Origin: Streptomyces flavochromogenes | GTDB lineage: Bacteria > Actinomycetota > Actinomycetes > Streptomycetales > Streptomycetaceae | NCBI RefSeq assembly: GCF_000717595.1 | Contig: NZ_JNZO01000036.1 | Span: 1 to 64,000 of the forward strand | DNA length: 64,000 nucleotides | Direction of reading: 5' to 3' | Shown: piece after piece, positions 10,469 through 18,541 of the stretch | Position numbering within the stretch: position 1 is the first letter of the stretch | Layout of the letters: each line of letters opens with the position of its first letter | Made by a program: the position numbers and the translations under genes | The notes under the pieces: generated by a model | What the model saw: only the letters and a program-made list of their open reading frames with translations | Database searches by the model: none | Told to the model about the DNA's origin: nothing

Positions 10469-11740
10469 GTGAGTACATCCGTCGCAACCAAGCGCAGGGC
10501 CGTGACCGGGTCCGTTCCGCCGGCCGTTCCCCTGGACGTCGTCAGGTCCGTCGGCGCGCCCGGCTCGCGCGAGGACGTCTACGCCGAGCTGTGTGCCGCG
10601 CTGTTCTCCGGCTTCCCGCGCCGGGACCAGCGTCTGAAGGCCGAGCAGTATCTGCACGGCCTGCTCACCGCGCAGGGCCGCAAGTCCATCCGTAACATCG
10701 CCGCTCAGATAGGCGGTCCCGCCGCCGAGCAGAGCCTCCACCACTTCGTGTCCAGCTCCACCTGGGACTGGCAGCCGATGCGGGCGGCGCTCGCCCGGTA
10801 CCTGGAGCGGAACAGCTGCCCGCAGGCCTGGGTGGTGCGCCCGATGCCGATACCGAAGGCCGGGGAGCACTCGGTGGGTGTGGACCGGCGTTTCGACCCG
10901 GAGCGCGGGCAGGTCTTCCACGGCCAGCAGGCGTTCGGCGTGTGGTTCGCGAGCGACGAGCTGAGCGTTCCCGTCAACTGGCGTCTGTTCCTGCCGGACC
11001 CCTGGGTGAACGACCGCACGCGGCGCGACCGCGCGGAGGTTCCCCAGGAGGCCGGTGAGGAGACCCTGGAGGAGTGCGCCGTCGCGGCGGCGCTCGACAC
11101 GGCCCGCTGGTCGGACGTGACCCGCAAGCCGGTGCTGCTCGACATCCGGGGCGGCGCGGGGCGGGCGGCGCTGACCCGGCTCGCCGGTGCCGGGGTGCCG
11201 GTCGTGGCCCGGATCGGTCCGGGTTCCCGGCTGGCGATCGCCGACCGTTCGCTGCCCGGTTTCGGGGCCGGCCCGCTGTCGGCGCTCCAGATCCTGGAGT
11301 CGCTCAAGGGCCTGCGCAGGCCGGTGAGCTGGGTGGACACGGTGGCCGGCGCGCGGACCTCCCGCACCTCGCTGGCCACGGCGGTACGGGTGGCGCTGCC
11401 CACGCCGGGCGGCGAGCGGATGCGTCCGCTGGTGCTGCTCGGCGAGTGGGACGACCCTCGGCGTCCCCCGGCCCGGGTGTGGATCAGCGATCTGACCGGT
11501 TCGCCGGTCGGCTCCCTGCTGCGGCTGACGAAGCTGGCCCGCCGGGTGGAGCGGGACTTCGTGGAGGTCGGCGAGGGGGCGGGTCTGCGGGACTTCGTGG
11601 GCCGCTCGTTCCGCGGCTGGCACCGGCACATCACGCTGGCCTCGGCGGCCCACGCGGCGACGGTCATGGCCGCCACCGACTGGGAGGCGTCCTACGGCTC
11701 CGGCTATGGATCAGGACGGACCGCGCGTACGGCGAGCTGA
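10469..11740 (+). CDS. IS701-family transposase-like protein, probably domesticated and catalytically altered
   Basis: 423 aa from a GTG preceded by GGGCAGGAG. The fold elements of IS701/DDE_5 transposases are present: LCAALFSGFPRRDQRLKAEQYL near residue 40-62, RKSIRNIAAQIGG, HHFVSSSTWDW, then HSVGVDRRF and the WRLFLPDPWVND segment. In active family members a D-D-T-G (first catalytic Asp) precedes K-x-G-x-HSVGV; here that stretch reads VVRPMPIPKAG (about residues 122-132), so the first Asp is gone. A candidate second Asp (LLDIRG, about residue 225) remains. No terminal inverted repeats or target duplications are visible around the gene, and codon use matches its neighbours. It looks like a resident gene, perhaps a DNA-binding regulator; it sits beside PucR and SARP regulators. 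Confidence 0.75.
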   Translation: MSTSVATKRRAVTGSVPPAVPLDVVRSVGAPGSREDVYAELCAALFSGFPRRDQRLKAEQYLHGLLTAQGRKSIRNIAAQIGGPAAEQSLHHFVSSSTWDWQPMRAALARYLERNSCPQAWVVRPMPIPKAGEHSVGVDRRFDPERGQVFHGQQAFGVWFASDELSVPVNWRLFLPDPWVNDRTRRDRAEVPQEAGEETLEECAVAAALDTARWSDVTRKPVLLDIRGGAGRAALTRLAGAGVPVVARIGPGSRLAIADRSLPGFGAGPLSALQILESLKGLRRPVSWVDTVAGARTSRTSLATAVRVALPTPGGERMRPLVLLGEWDDPRRPPARVWISDLTGSPVGSLLRLTKLARRVERDFVEVGEGAGLRDFVGRSFRGWHRHITLASAAHAATVMAATDWEASYGSGYGSGRTARTAS

Positions 11741-11775
11741 GCCGCGCGGACGGTCACACGGCCCCCGAGCGGGGA

Positions 11776-13806
11776 TCAGACGCTCCGCTCCGGCGGACCC
11801 GGCGCCGGTCGGCCCGGGTCCGCCGCGGCGCGGCCCCTGGCCAGGACCTCGCGGGTGCGCTGGAGGCGCAGCGCCAGCTGGACCTCGAGGACCTGGCCGG
11901 GCTTCTGCCACTCGGGGCCGAGGAGTTCACCGATCCGTTCCAGGCGGCGCGAGACCGTGTTGGGGTGGACGTGGAGCGCCTCGGCCGCGTTGGTCGGGCT
12001 GCCGCCGGAGGCGAAGTACGCCTCCAGGGTGTGGGTGAGGTCGGTGAACCGCTCGGCGTCGTAGTCGAGTACGGGTCCGATCGCCGCCTCGACGAAGCCG
12101 TCGACGTCGTTGTCGTCGGAGAGCAGCAGCCCGAGGAAGCCCAGGTCCTGCACGGACGCCGCCGAGCCGGTGCCGCCGAGGGCGCTCATGGCGTCCAGGC
12201 AGCGCCCGGCCTCCTGGTGCATCCGGGCCACGCCGTCCGGGCTCTGACCGGGTCCGGCGGCGGCGACGGAGACGGGGTGGCCGAGCAGCGGGGACAGTTC
12301 GTCGGCGACGGCCCTGGCGGCGGCCGAAGCGTCGATGCCGGGGAGCAGCAGCACGATGCAGCCGCCCTGCACGGTCTTCAGACCGCTGAGGCGGTACGCG
12401 TACGACGACGCCCACACCACGGCCCTGCCCTGTTCACCGCCCTCCGGCCGGGCGAGCACGAGCACGTGCGGTCTGCGCAGGTCGACGCCGAGGCGGCGGG
12501 CGCGCTGGGCGATCTGCTGGGGTGCGTGCGGCGGGTCGGCGATGAGGTCGTCGAGGAGTTCGTCGCGGACGGGTCCCTCGGCGACGGCGGTGGAGCGCCG
12601 CATGAGGAGGAGGAAGGCGACGGACTGGGCGGCGAGTTCGAGGAGGCGCTCGTCCTCGCCGGTGAGGCCGCCCGCGGCGCGGATGACGAGGCCGCCGAGG
12701 TCTTCGGAGCCGGCGATGACGGGGGCGACCCAGGTGTCGTCGTCGGCGAGGACGGGGCGGCGGCGGGCGTGCGCGTCGAGCGAGGCCTTGGCGACGGCCT
12801 CCTCGACGAGGCCGGGTATGTCTCCGGCGGTGGCGAGGCAGCGGCCGCCCTGGTCGCGGATCATCACCGTCGCGTCGAGGGCGTCTGCGGCCGCCTTGGC
12901 CACGCTGCCCAGGTCCCCGCCGGCGAGCACGAGGTTCATGATCCGGCCGTGGGCCTCGCTGACGTGCCGCATCCGGGTGAGGCTGGTGCGGACCCGGGAG
13001 CTGTCCCGTTCGAGTTCGGAGACCTCGGCCCGGGTCCGGTCGAGGAGTCCGGCCTTCTCGACGGCGAGTGCGGCGAGGTCGGCGAGCGCGGTGAGGAGCC
13101 CGATCTCCTCGCCGGTGTGGTGGCGGACCCGCCGGTCGGCGCCGTGCAGGACGCCGATGACGGTGTCGCCGCTGCGCAGGGGCGCGGCCATGATCGCGTG
13201 GAGGTTCTCGGCGCGCAGGGCCGCTTCGGCGGCCTCGTCGAAGGCGGGTGCGTGGACGCCCGCGTCGAGGGAGCCGGAGGGGGCGAAGCGTTCGTCGGCG
13301 AGGTAGTCGGCGGTCCACACGGCCTCGCCGTGCGACTGGACGGCGCCGCCGAGGCCGTACCCCTCGGCGATCCTCAGGCCGGGGGCGATTCGCGGGCCGC
13401 CGGCCTGTCCGGTGCGGGAGCCCTCGGTGGTGTGGACGTAGCAGGCTCCGTGCGGGCCGCGCAGGGTCACGTACGCCAGGTCGAGGCCGAGGAGCCTGCG
13501 GGCTCGGCGGGTGATCACGCGCAACAGGCTGTCGAGGTCGTACGACAGGGTGAGGTCGCGGGCGGTGTCGGTGAGCGTGGCGAGGCCGGCCTCACGGCGC
13601 GCGTCCTGCTCGCGTCCGGCGTTCACCTCGCCGGCGAGCGCGACGGCCCGTTCGAGGCGGTCGAGTTCCGCTCCTCCGGGGCCGGTGAGCCGGGCCTCGT
13701 CGAGGAGGGCGTCGAAGTGCGCGGGCGGGGCCTGCCGTGCCAGCAGTTCGAGGACCGTGAGCAGCGCGTCGGCACCACCGGCTCCGTCCGCGCCGTGCAA
13801 GGTCAT
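11776..13806 (-). CDS. GAF-domain PucR/CdaR-type transcriptional regulator
   Basis: 676 aa. A GAF sensor domain occupies roughly residues 85-245 (LDSLLRVITRRARRLLGLD ... IMAAPLRSGDTVIGVLHG). It is followed by a second sensor/GAF-like region (~300-400), a CdaR GGDEF-like module (~430-560) and the PucR C-terminal helix-turn-helix (HVHPNTVSRRLERIGELLG, about residues 610-630). Such proteins usually activate genes for use of a nitrogen or carbon source in response to a bound ligand; the target is unknown here. A short inverted repeat (GCCGAA-N5-TTCGGC) lies about 60 bases upstream of its ATG and may be an operator. It converges with the transposase-like gene. Confidence 0.85.
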   Translation of the reverse strand: MTLHGADGAGGADALLTVLELLARQAPPAHFDALLDEARLTGPGGAELDRLERAVALAGEVNAGREQDARREAGLATLTDTARDLTLSYDLDSLLRVITRRARRLLGLDLAYVTLRGPHGACYVHTTEGSRTGQAGGPRIAPGLRIAEGYGLGGAVQSHGEAVWTADYLADERFAPSGSLDAGVHAPAFDEAAEAALRAENLHAIMAAPLRSGDTVIGVLHGADRRVRHHTGEEIGLLTALADLAALAVEKAGLLDRTRAEVSELERDSSRVRTSLTRMRHVSEAHGRIMNLVLAGGDLGSVAKAAADALDATVMIRDQGGRCLATAGDIPGLVEEAVAKASLDAHARRRPVLADDDTWVAPVIAGSEDLGGLVIRAAGGLTGEDERLLELAAQSVAFLLLMRRSTAVAEGPVRDELLDDLIADPPHAPQQIAQRARRLGVDLRRPHVLVLARPEGGEQGRAVVWASSYAYRLSGLKTVQGGCIVLLLPGIDASAAARAVADELSPLLGHPVSVAAAGPGQSPDGVARMHQEAGRCLDAMSALGGTGSAASVQDLGFLGLLLSDDNDVDGFVEAAIGPVLDYDAERFTDLTHTLEAYFASGGSPTNAAEALHVHPNTVSRRLERIGELLGPEWQKPGQVLEVQLALRLQRTREVLARGRAAADPGRPAPGPPERSV

Positions 13807-13864
13807 GGCCCCGTCCCCCGTTGTCGAACGAAATCGGGCACCTGGGAGGAAACCCGTACTGCTC

Positions 13865-13881
13865 GCCGAAACTAATTCGGC
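13865..13881. promoter_or_regulatory. Inverted repeat upstream of the PucR-type regulator
   Basis: GCCGAA (13865-13870), five bases (ACTAA), TTCGGC (13876-13881): a perfect 6-base inverted repeat in an AT-richer patch about 60 bases upstream of the regulator's start. Plausible autoregulatory operator; inference from position and symmetry. Confidence 0.35.
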
Positions 13882-13930
13882 TTCGGGAGTCGGTCAACGG
13901 TGAGTTGCCGCACTTCGTTCCCGGTGAAGA

Positions 13931-13974
13931 CCCCGGGAGGCGTCCGGCTGGTCAGGCCGGCCGTCCTCCGGGGG
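13931..13974 (-). terminator. Hairpin after the SARP gene
   Basis: CCCCGGGAGG near 13931 pairs with CCTCCGGGG ending at 13974, with an internal CCGGC/GCCGG extension, giving a long GC stem just downstream of the SARP stop (minus strand). No T-tract, as is common for Streptomyces terminators. Confidence 0.45.
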
Positions 13975-14019
13975 CTGTCGTGTCGATCGCGCGGCATCGT
14001 TCCGGGCCGCGCCGGGCGG

Positions 14020-14901
14020 TCAGCCCACGGATCCCGCCGGTACGAGCCGGGCGCGCGCGGGGCTGAACTGGGCCGGGATGCGGGGCGCGTAGAGGGGGCG
14101 GACCTCGGTGTCCCGTACGGCGAGGACCGAGCGCTGGAGGCGCCGCAGCCGCGCCGAGGGCTCCATGCCGCTCTCCCCCTTGAGGGCCGCGCGCAGCCGC
14201 TCGTACACGGTGAGGGCCTCGTCGTACTGGCCGCAGCGCAGCAGGGCCACCATGTAGTGGGCGTGGAGGGGCTCGTTGGTGCGGTAGCGGGCGACGAGTC
14301 CGGAGAGTTCGGAGACGAGTTCGGCGTGCCGGCCGAGGCCCAACTGGGCTTCCACCCACTGGTCGAGGACGCTGAGCCGCGAGGTTTCGAGCCGCTCGAC
14401 CTCTCTGCGGAGACGGGGTCCGGCGGCGACTCCCGCGTAGGGTTCGCCGCGCCACAGGGCGAGTGCCTCGCCGAGGCGGAGCGCGGCGCGGTCGAGGTCG
14501 CCGGCCTCCATGGCGCGGTATCCGGCGCCGGCCGCCCGCTCGAACTGCCGGACGTCGTTGGTGCCGCCGCCGGTGTCGAGCCGGTAGCCGCCGGGCTGGG
14601 AGACGAGGATCGCGTCGGCGGTGCGCCGGTCGGACCAGCCGGGCCCGGGCTCGGCCGACGGTGCGCCGCGCAGCGCGCCGGTGATGAGGATGCGCAACTC
14701 GGCTATGTGGGCCTGGAGTTCGGCGCGCGCGGCGCGCGGCGCACCGGACGGCCACAGCTCCTCGGTGAGCACCGTCACGGGGACGACCTGGTCGGCACTG
14801 GCCGTGAGCAGGGCGAGGAGCTGCCGGGGCGCGGCGGCTGTCGGCGTGATCGACACCCCGTGCTCACGTACCGACAGTCCCCCCAGAATCCGGACGTCCA
14901 C
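14020..14901 (-). CDS. SARP-family (AfsR/DnrI/RedD type) transcriptional activator
   Basis: 293 aa. The N-terminal OmpR-like winged-helix DNA-binding domain (VDVRILGGLSV ... PRQLLALLTASADQVV ... LTEELWP) is followed by the bacterial transcriptional activation domain (DVRQFERAAGAGYRAM ... ALWRGEPYAG ... RLETSRLSVLDQWVEAQL). This is the two-domain SARP layout. SARPs bind direct heptamer repeats and activate secondary-metabolite clusters; no such cluster is in the window. GTG start at 14901 has a GGAGGGGG ribosome site just upstream. A near-consensus promoter lies at 14953-14981, so expression does not look limited by promoter strength. Confidence 0.9.
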   Translation of the reverse strand: MDVRILGGLSVREHGVSITPTAAAPRQLLALLTASADQVVPVTVLTEELWPSGAPRAARAELQAHIAELRILITGALRGAPSAEPGPGWSDRRTADAILVSQPGGYRLDTGGGTNDVRQFERAAGAGYRAMEAGDLDRAALRLGEALALWRGEPYAGVAAGPRLRREVERLETSRLSVLDQWVEAQLGLGRHAELVSELSGLVARYRTNEPLHAHYMVALLRCGQYDEALTVYERLRAALKGESGMEPSARLRRLQRSVLAVRDTEVRPLYAPRIPAQFSPARARLVPAGSVG

Positions 14902-14952
14902 CTTGCCCCCTCCATGCCTGTGCGGTGTCAGCGCGCGGGATGACTCTCGATG

Positions 14953-14981
14953 ATTAGAAAAGACCCCCGTAGGCATGTCAA
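14953..14981 (-). promoter_or_regulatory. Near-consensus sigma-HrdB promoter of the SARP gene
   Basis: On the minus strand TTGACA (14981-14976), 17-base spacer, TCTAAT (14958-14953). The -35 is perfect and the -10 matches five of six consensus bases. Predicted start near 14945, leaving a ~45-base leader before the GTG at 14901. Confidence 0.65.
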
Positions 14982-15020
14982 TAAGAAACCGGAGGGTACG
15001 GAAACCCAACCCGGGATATC

Positions 15021-15035
15021 GGGGTGATTCACCCC
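15021..15035. promoter_or_regulatory. Palindrome GGGGTGA-T-TCACCCC upstream of the SARP promoter
   Basis: Perfect 7-base inverted repeat with a one-base centre, about 40 bases upstream of the -35 box of the SARP promoter. A regulator binding site is plausible; which protein uses it cannot be told. Confidence 0.4.
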
Positions 15036-15311
15036 CTTTGGGTGGCTATAAGGGCGTAGGATTTTCGTCACTGGCGCAGACCAACGCACACCCGAAGACT
15101 GTTTCCGGACTCGTAGGTACGCTTTCGCGGGACCCTTGTGGAGGGTGAAGAGGCCGACACGCACGAGTTCACGCCAGAAACCGTCCGCCGGGTACGGTTT
15201 CGCGGCCGGCGGGCTCCGGGGTCGGTCGGCCGAGCGGCCCGTCGGGGCCGCCCGACGGACCGGGGGGGCGGGAGGGCCGAAGGACGCGGGAGGGGGCGCG
15301 GGGCGGGCGCC

Positions 15312-15779
15312 CTAGACGACGGCGGCGGCGGTCAGCAGGCCGAAGGCGACCACGATCAGGAGCGTGCGGACACGGTGGAAACCGTTCCAGCGCTTCTCGA
15401 AGGCGGCCCGGACGGCCGACGGCTCGTCACCCGTGGTCTCCGACGCGGCCAGCGCGTTGTTGAGCGGGATGTTGCCGCCGATGGTGACCGCGTGGTTGAG
15501 GGCCGCGCACACGAGCCCCGCGAGCACGAGCCACTTCTGGGTGTCCGTCCGGCCGTCGACGGGGACGAAGAACGCGGCGACGGGGAAGGCGACCACCCCG
15601 AGGAAGACGATCAGGAACACGCCCCTCGGGACGGCTTCGTTGATCCGGCGCATCGCGGTGACGAACTCGGCGTCCGTCAGACGGGCGAGCGCGGGCATGA
15701 TCCCGGTCTGGAAGATCAGCATGAAACCGGCGTACAGGCCGGTGCATCCGATGGCGAGGGCGAGCAGCAGGGAGGCCAT
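15312..15779 (-). CDS. DUF1772 (anthrone oxygenase-like) membrane protein
   Basis: 155 aa with four hydrophobic segments (residues ~2-22, ~45-68, ~80-100 and the C-terminus). Family landmarks are visible: the FQTGIMPALARL segment after helix 1, NHAVTIGGNIPLNNAL and FEKRWNGFHRVRT. DUF1772 proteins are small integral membrane proteins; a few act as anthrone oxygenases, but most, like this one, have no known substrate. Located between the VWA lipoprotein gene and the SARP gene, all on the minus strand; no overlap suggests an operon. Confidence 0.8.
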   Translation of the reverse strand: MASLLLALAIGCTGLYAGFMLIFQTGIMPALARLTDAEFVTAMRRINEAVPRGVFLIVFLGVVAFPVAAFFVPVDGRTDTQKWLVLAGLVCAALNHAVTIGGNIPLNNALAASETTGDEPSAVRAAFEKRWNGFHRVRTLLIVVAFGLLTAAAVV

Positions 15780-15812
15780 GCGGCCATTCTCACCCGCTGC
15801 CCGCCCCACGCG

Positions 15813-17423
15813 TCAGCTGTACGGGTCGCCGGATTTCAACTCCCCTTCGCGCGTGGGCCCTTCGCTCGGTCCGCGGAGTCCGTTGGCCTGCCGTACGGCG
15901 TCCGCCAGCTCCCGCACCACCGCCGAACCCGACCGGCCGGCGATCGACTCGGCGCGCTCCGCCAGTGCCGGAAGACCCGGGGCGCCCGGCAGGTCGCCGC
16001 CCCGCAGAGAGTCCGCGAAGTAGGCGGTGATCGCCGTCAGTTGCAGACTGTCGTGCCCGCCGGCCCACAGGTCACCGGCGAGGGCGGCCGTGCCGACCGA
16101 GCCGGACCGCTCGTGGGGCGCGCGCGTGGCCGGGTCGAGCCAGCGGACGGTGGCGGTGGCCACCGGACCGGTCGCCCCGGCCCTGGTCCTGACCGCGTAC
16201 AGCGCGGTGACCGTGTGACCGGCACCGACCTCACCGCCGTCGACCCGGTCGTTCCGGAAGTCCTCGTCGGCGACCTCACGGTTCTCGTAGCCGATCAGCC
16301 GGAACCTCTCGACGGTCCGCCGGTCGAAGGAGACCTGCGCCTTGGCGTCCCGCGCGCGCAGCTCGACATGGGCGGGCAGCTGATCGACGAAGACCTTGCG
16401 GGCCTGCGCGGAGTCGGAGACGTACGTGGTCTGGCCGTCGCCCCGGTCGGCGAGCCGCTCCATGAGCGCGTCGCCGTAGTCGCTGCCCACGCCGACGCCG
16501 AAGAGGGTGATCCCGTACCGCTTCCGCTCGGCGTCGATGCGCTCCAGGATCGTCCCGGCCTCGGTGGCGCCGGTGTTGGCGAGCGCGTCGGAGAGCAGCA
16601 CGACCCGGTTGGTGGCGCCCTCGCGGTGGCCTTCGACGGCCACGTCGTAGCCGGTGCGGACACCCGCCTCGAGATTGGTGGAGGAGCTCGTCGCGAGGGA
16701 GTCCACCACCTCGCGGATCCGGCCGCGGGCATCGCCCACCCTGGTCAGCGGCAGCCGGGTCTCGGCCTGGTCGCTGAAGGTGACGACGCCGATCGAGTCG
16801 TCGTCGCGGAGCTCGTCGGCGAGCAGTCCGAGCGACTCCTTGACCAGGTCGAGCCGGCCAGGCTCGGCCATCGAGCCGGAGACGTCGACGACGAAGGTGA
16901 GGGCGGCGGGCGGGCGTTCGCCGCCGCGGTCCGCAGCGCGCGTGGCGAGGCCGACCCTGACCAGGGACCAGCCGTCCTGACCGGCGCGGGCCCCGTCGAG
17001 GGTCACACTGAAGCCGTTGTCCTCCGGACGCGGGTAGTCGGGACGGAAGCTGTTGACGAACTCCTCGGGGCGCACGGTCGCCGGGTCGGGCAGCCTCCCC
17101 TCGGCGAGGGTGCGGCGGGCGTAGCCGTACGAGGCGGTGTCCACGTCCAGGGCGAAGGTGGAGAGGTAGTCCGCGGCGGGCGCGGAGGACGGCCGCCGGT
17201 CCTCCGCGGCGCCCTCGGCTCCCTCGGGGTTCACGGTGCCCGCTCCCCCGTCGGGGGCCGCCGGGGCGGTCCGGCCGCCCTCCCCCTTGGCCCGGTCCGC
17301 GCTGCTTCGTTCGCCGCCCGCGCCGCAGCCCCCGACGGCCAGTCCGGCCGCCAGCAGAGCCGCGACGGTGGCCGAGAACCGGGCCCGGCGACGTCCTGCC
17401 GCCGTCTTGTCCTGTCGTCCCAT
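15813..17423 (-). CDS. VWA-domain lipoprotein (YfbK-like)
   Basis: 536 aa. An Arg-rich N-terminus and hydrophobic helix end in the lipobox AVGGC (Cys about residue 33), so it is predicted to be lipid-anchored on the outer face of the membrane. After a Gly/Pro-rich linker comes the YfbK N-terminal segment (ADYLSTFALDVDTASYGYARR). A von Willebrand A domain with an intact metal site (DVSGSM, about residue 190) and a C-terminal DUF3520-like region (LQLTAITAYFADSLRG) follow. Function unknown; VWA domains mediate protein binding. ATG at 17423 follows a GGGGGAG site. Divergent from the LuxR-type regulator, separated by only about 80 bases. Confidence 0.85.
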   Translation of the reverse strand: MGRQDKTAAGRRRARFSATVAALLAAGLAVGGCGAGGERSSADRAKGEGGRTAPAAPDGGAGTVNPEGAEGAAEDRRPSSAPAADYLSTFALDVDTASYGYARRTLAEGRLPDPATVRPEEFVNSFRPDYPRPEDNGFSVTLDGARAGQDGWSLVRVGLATRAADRGGERPPAALTFVVDVSGSMAEPGRLDLVKESLGLLADELRDDDSIGVVTFSDQAETRLPLTRVGDARGRIREVVDSLATSSSTNLEAGVRTGYDVAVEGHREGATNRVVLLSDALANTGATEAGTILERIDAERKRYGITLFGVGVGSDYGDALMERLADRGDGQTTYVSDSAQARKVFVDQLPAHVELRARDAKAQVSFDRRTVERFRLIGYENREVADEDFRNDRVDGGEVGAGHTVTALYAVRTRAGATGPVATATVRWLDPATRAPHERSGSVGTAALAGDLWAGGHDSLQLTAITAYFADSLRGGDLPGAPGLPALAERAESIAGRSGSAVVRELADAVRQANGLRGPSEGPTREGELKSGDPYS

Positions 17424-17501
17424 GTCATCTCCCCCTCTTGGTAAGCCACTTGTGAATGTGACGAACGAGAGGCCCGCTGGGAGCAGTCGAAGGAGTTGCG
17501 G

Positions 17502-18359
17502 ATGGATCTCGATGCGGCAACGGCGATCGGGGGGGACGACGTGTGGCATGGAGTCGCCATCCTTCTCAACAGGGGTTGTCACCGTGTGCAGTCACATGCG
17601 TACATGGAGTGGACATCGATCGGGCGGGGGTGGTCAGCGGTGGCAGAGAGCGCAGGCTCCGTGATGCTCGCCCGTTCGGCGATGAACCGGGCCGCGACCG
17701 AGGGACAGCGGCCCGCGGGGCGCCCGGTCCGGGGTGCGCGGCGCATCAGCGCGGCGCTCGCCGGGCTGGCCGCTTCCACGCGGTACGAGTTGCTGACCTT
17801 CGACGACCCGGTCGCGTCGGCGGCCTGCGCGATCCCCGAGCCGTTCCTGGAGCTGGCGGAGGCCTGCATGCGGGCGGCGGCGGAGCGGGCCGGCGACGTC
17901 CGGCGGATCGTGCCGCGGCACGCGCTGCCCCACATCGAGGGCGGGCTCCGGATCCCCGGCCGGGCCCGGCTCGCGGAGGCCATCCCGTTCAAGATGATCG
18001 TCGTCGACCGGACCGTGGCCGCGGTCCCGCTCGACCTGGAGCTGCTCTACAACGGGCTGTTGCTGATCCGCGACCCGGTGGTGGTGCAGGCCCTCGCCCG
18101 GGCGCATCACGCCTGCTGGGCGACGGCCGAGGAGCTGACGTACGCGCCACCGCCCCCGCGGCCGCCGTGCGATCTGCCGCCACAGCTGCGTCCGGTGCTC
18201 GACGCCCTGCTGTCGGGGGTCACGGACGAGACGGCGGCGGCCCGGCTCGGCATGTCCGCCCGGACGTACAGCCGGCGGGTGGGCGAGCTGATGGCCGCCC
18301 TCGGCACGACGAGCCGCTTCCGCGCGGGCGCGGAAGCGGCTCGAAGGGGGTGGCTGTGA
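17502..18359 (+). CDS. LuxR-type helix-turn-helix regulator
   Basis: 285 aa. The C-terminal ~60 residues form a LuxR/GerE-type HTH (LLSGVTDETAAARLGMSARTYSRRVGELMAALGTTSRF). The preceding ~190 residues match the TrmB-like/phospholipase-D-like effector region common to single-component LuxR regulators of Streptomyces, with an N-terminal helix-rich segment. The effector is unknown. ATG at 17502 is chosen because AGGAG lies 6 bases before it. Its promoter must overlap that of the divergent VWA lipoprotein gene, so co-regulation is possible. Confidence 0.8.
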   Translation: MDLDAATAIGGDDVWHGVAILLNRGCHRVQSHAYMEWTSIGRGWSAVAESAGSVMLARSAMNRAATEGQRPAGRPVRGARRISAALAGLAASTRYELLTFDDPVASAACAIPEPFLELAEACMRAAAERAGDVRRIVPRHALPHIEGGLRIPGRARLAEAIPFKMIVVDRTVAAVPLDLELLYNGLLLIRDPVVVQALARAHHACWATAEELTYAPPPPRPPCDLPPQLRPVLDALLSGVTDETAAARLGMSARTYSRRVGELMAALGTTSRFRAGAEAARRGWL

Positions 18360-18372
18360 GCAGAAGACGCTA

Positions 18373-18482
18373 GGCCTTTCGTCACCTTCCCGTCGTCGCC
18401 CGAAGGGCGGCCGCGCGTGCCTGGGGCACCTCCCGGCGGAGCCGGGAGCGTCGCGGGGCGGACGGGACGGTGACGAAAGGCC
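18373..18482. terminator. Large compound inverted repeat between convergent genes
   Basis: GGCCTTTCGTCACC (18373-18386) and GGTGACGAAAGGCC (18469-18482) are perfect 14-base inverted repeats; with one mismatch the stem extends through CCCGTC/GACGGG to about 22 pairs. The loop contains a second perfect hairpin, CTCCCGGC-GGA-GCCGGGAG, around 18431-18449. It lies between the convergent regulator and ABC permease genes and could terminate both. Its complexity also resembles a small palindromic repeat element. Confidence 0.65.
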
Positions 18483-18541
18483 CCAGGGCCCCGGCCGGGA
18501 GAGCCGGTGACCTGTGCCGGTCGGGAGTCGCCGGTCGGGGC

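Larger units (their letters stand above)
14902..15311. other. Long upstream region of the SARP gene
   Basis: About 410 bases without a gene. It holds the SARP promoter (14953-14981) and an operator-like palindrome (15021-15035). It is unusually AT-rich for this chromosome between about 14940 and 15130. Beyond 15140 the sequence returns to high GC and shows nothing further that I recognise. Confidence 0.5.

Noticed and set aside
11074..13875. 933-residue plus-strand open frame over the PucR gene
   Set aside because: It is antisense to the GAF-PucR gene and runs partly through the 3' part of the transposase-like gene in another frame; no domain is visible.
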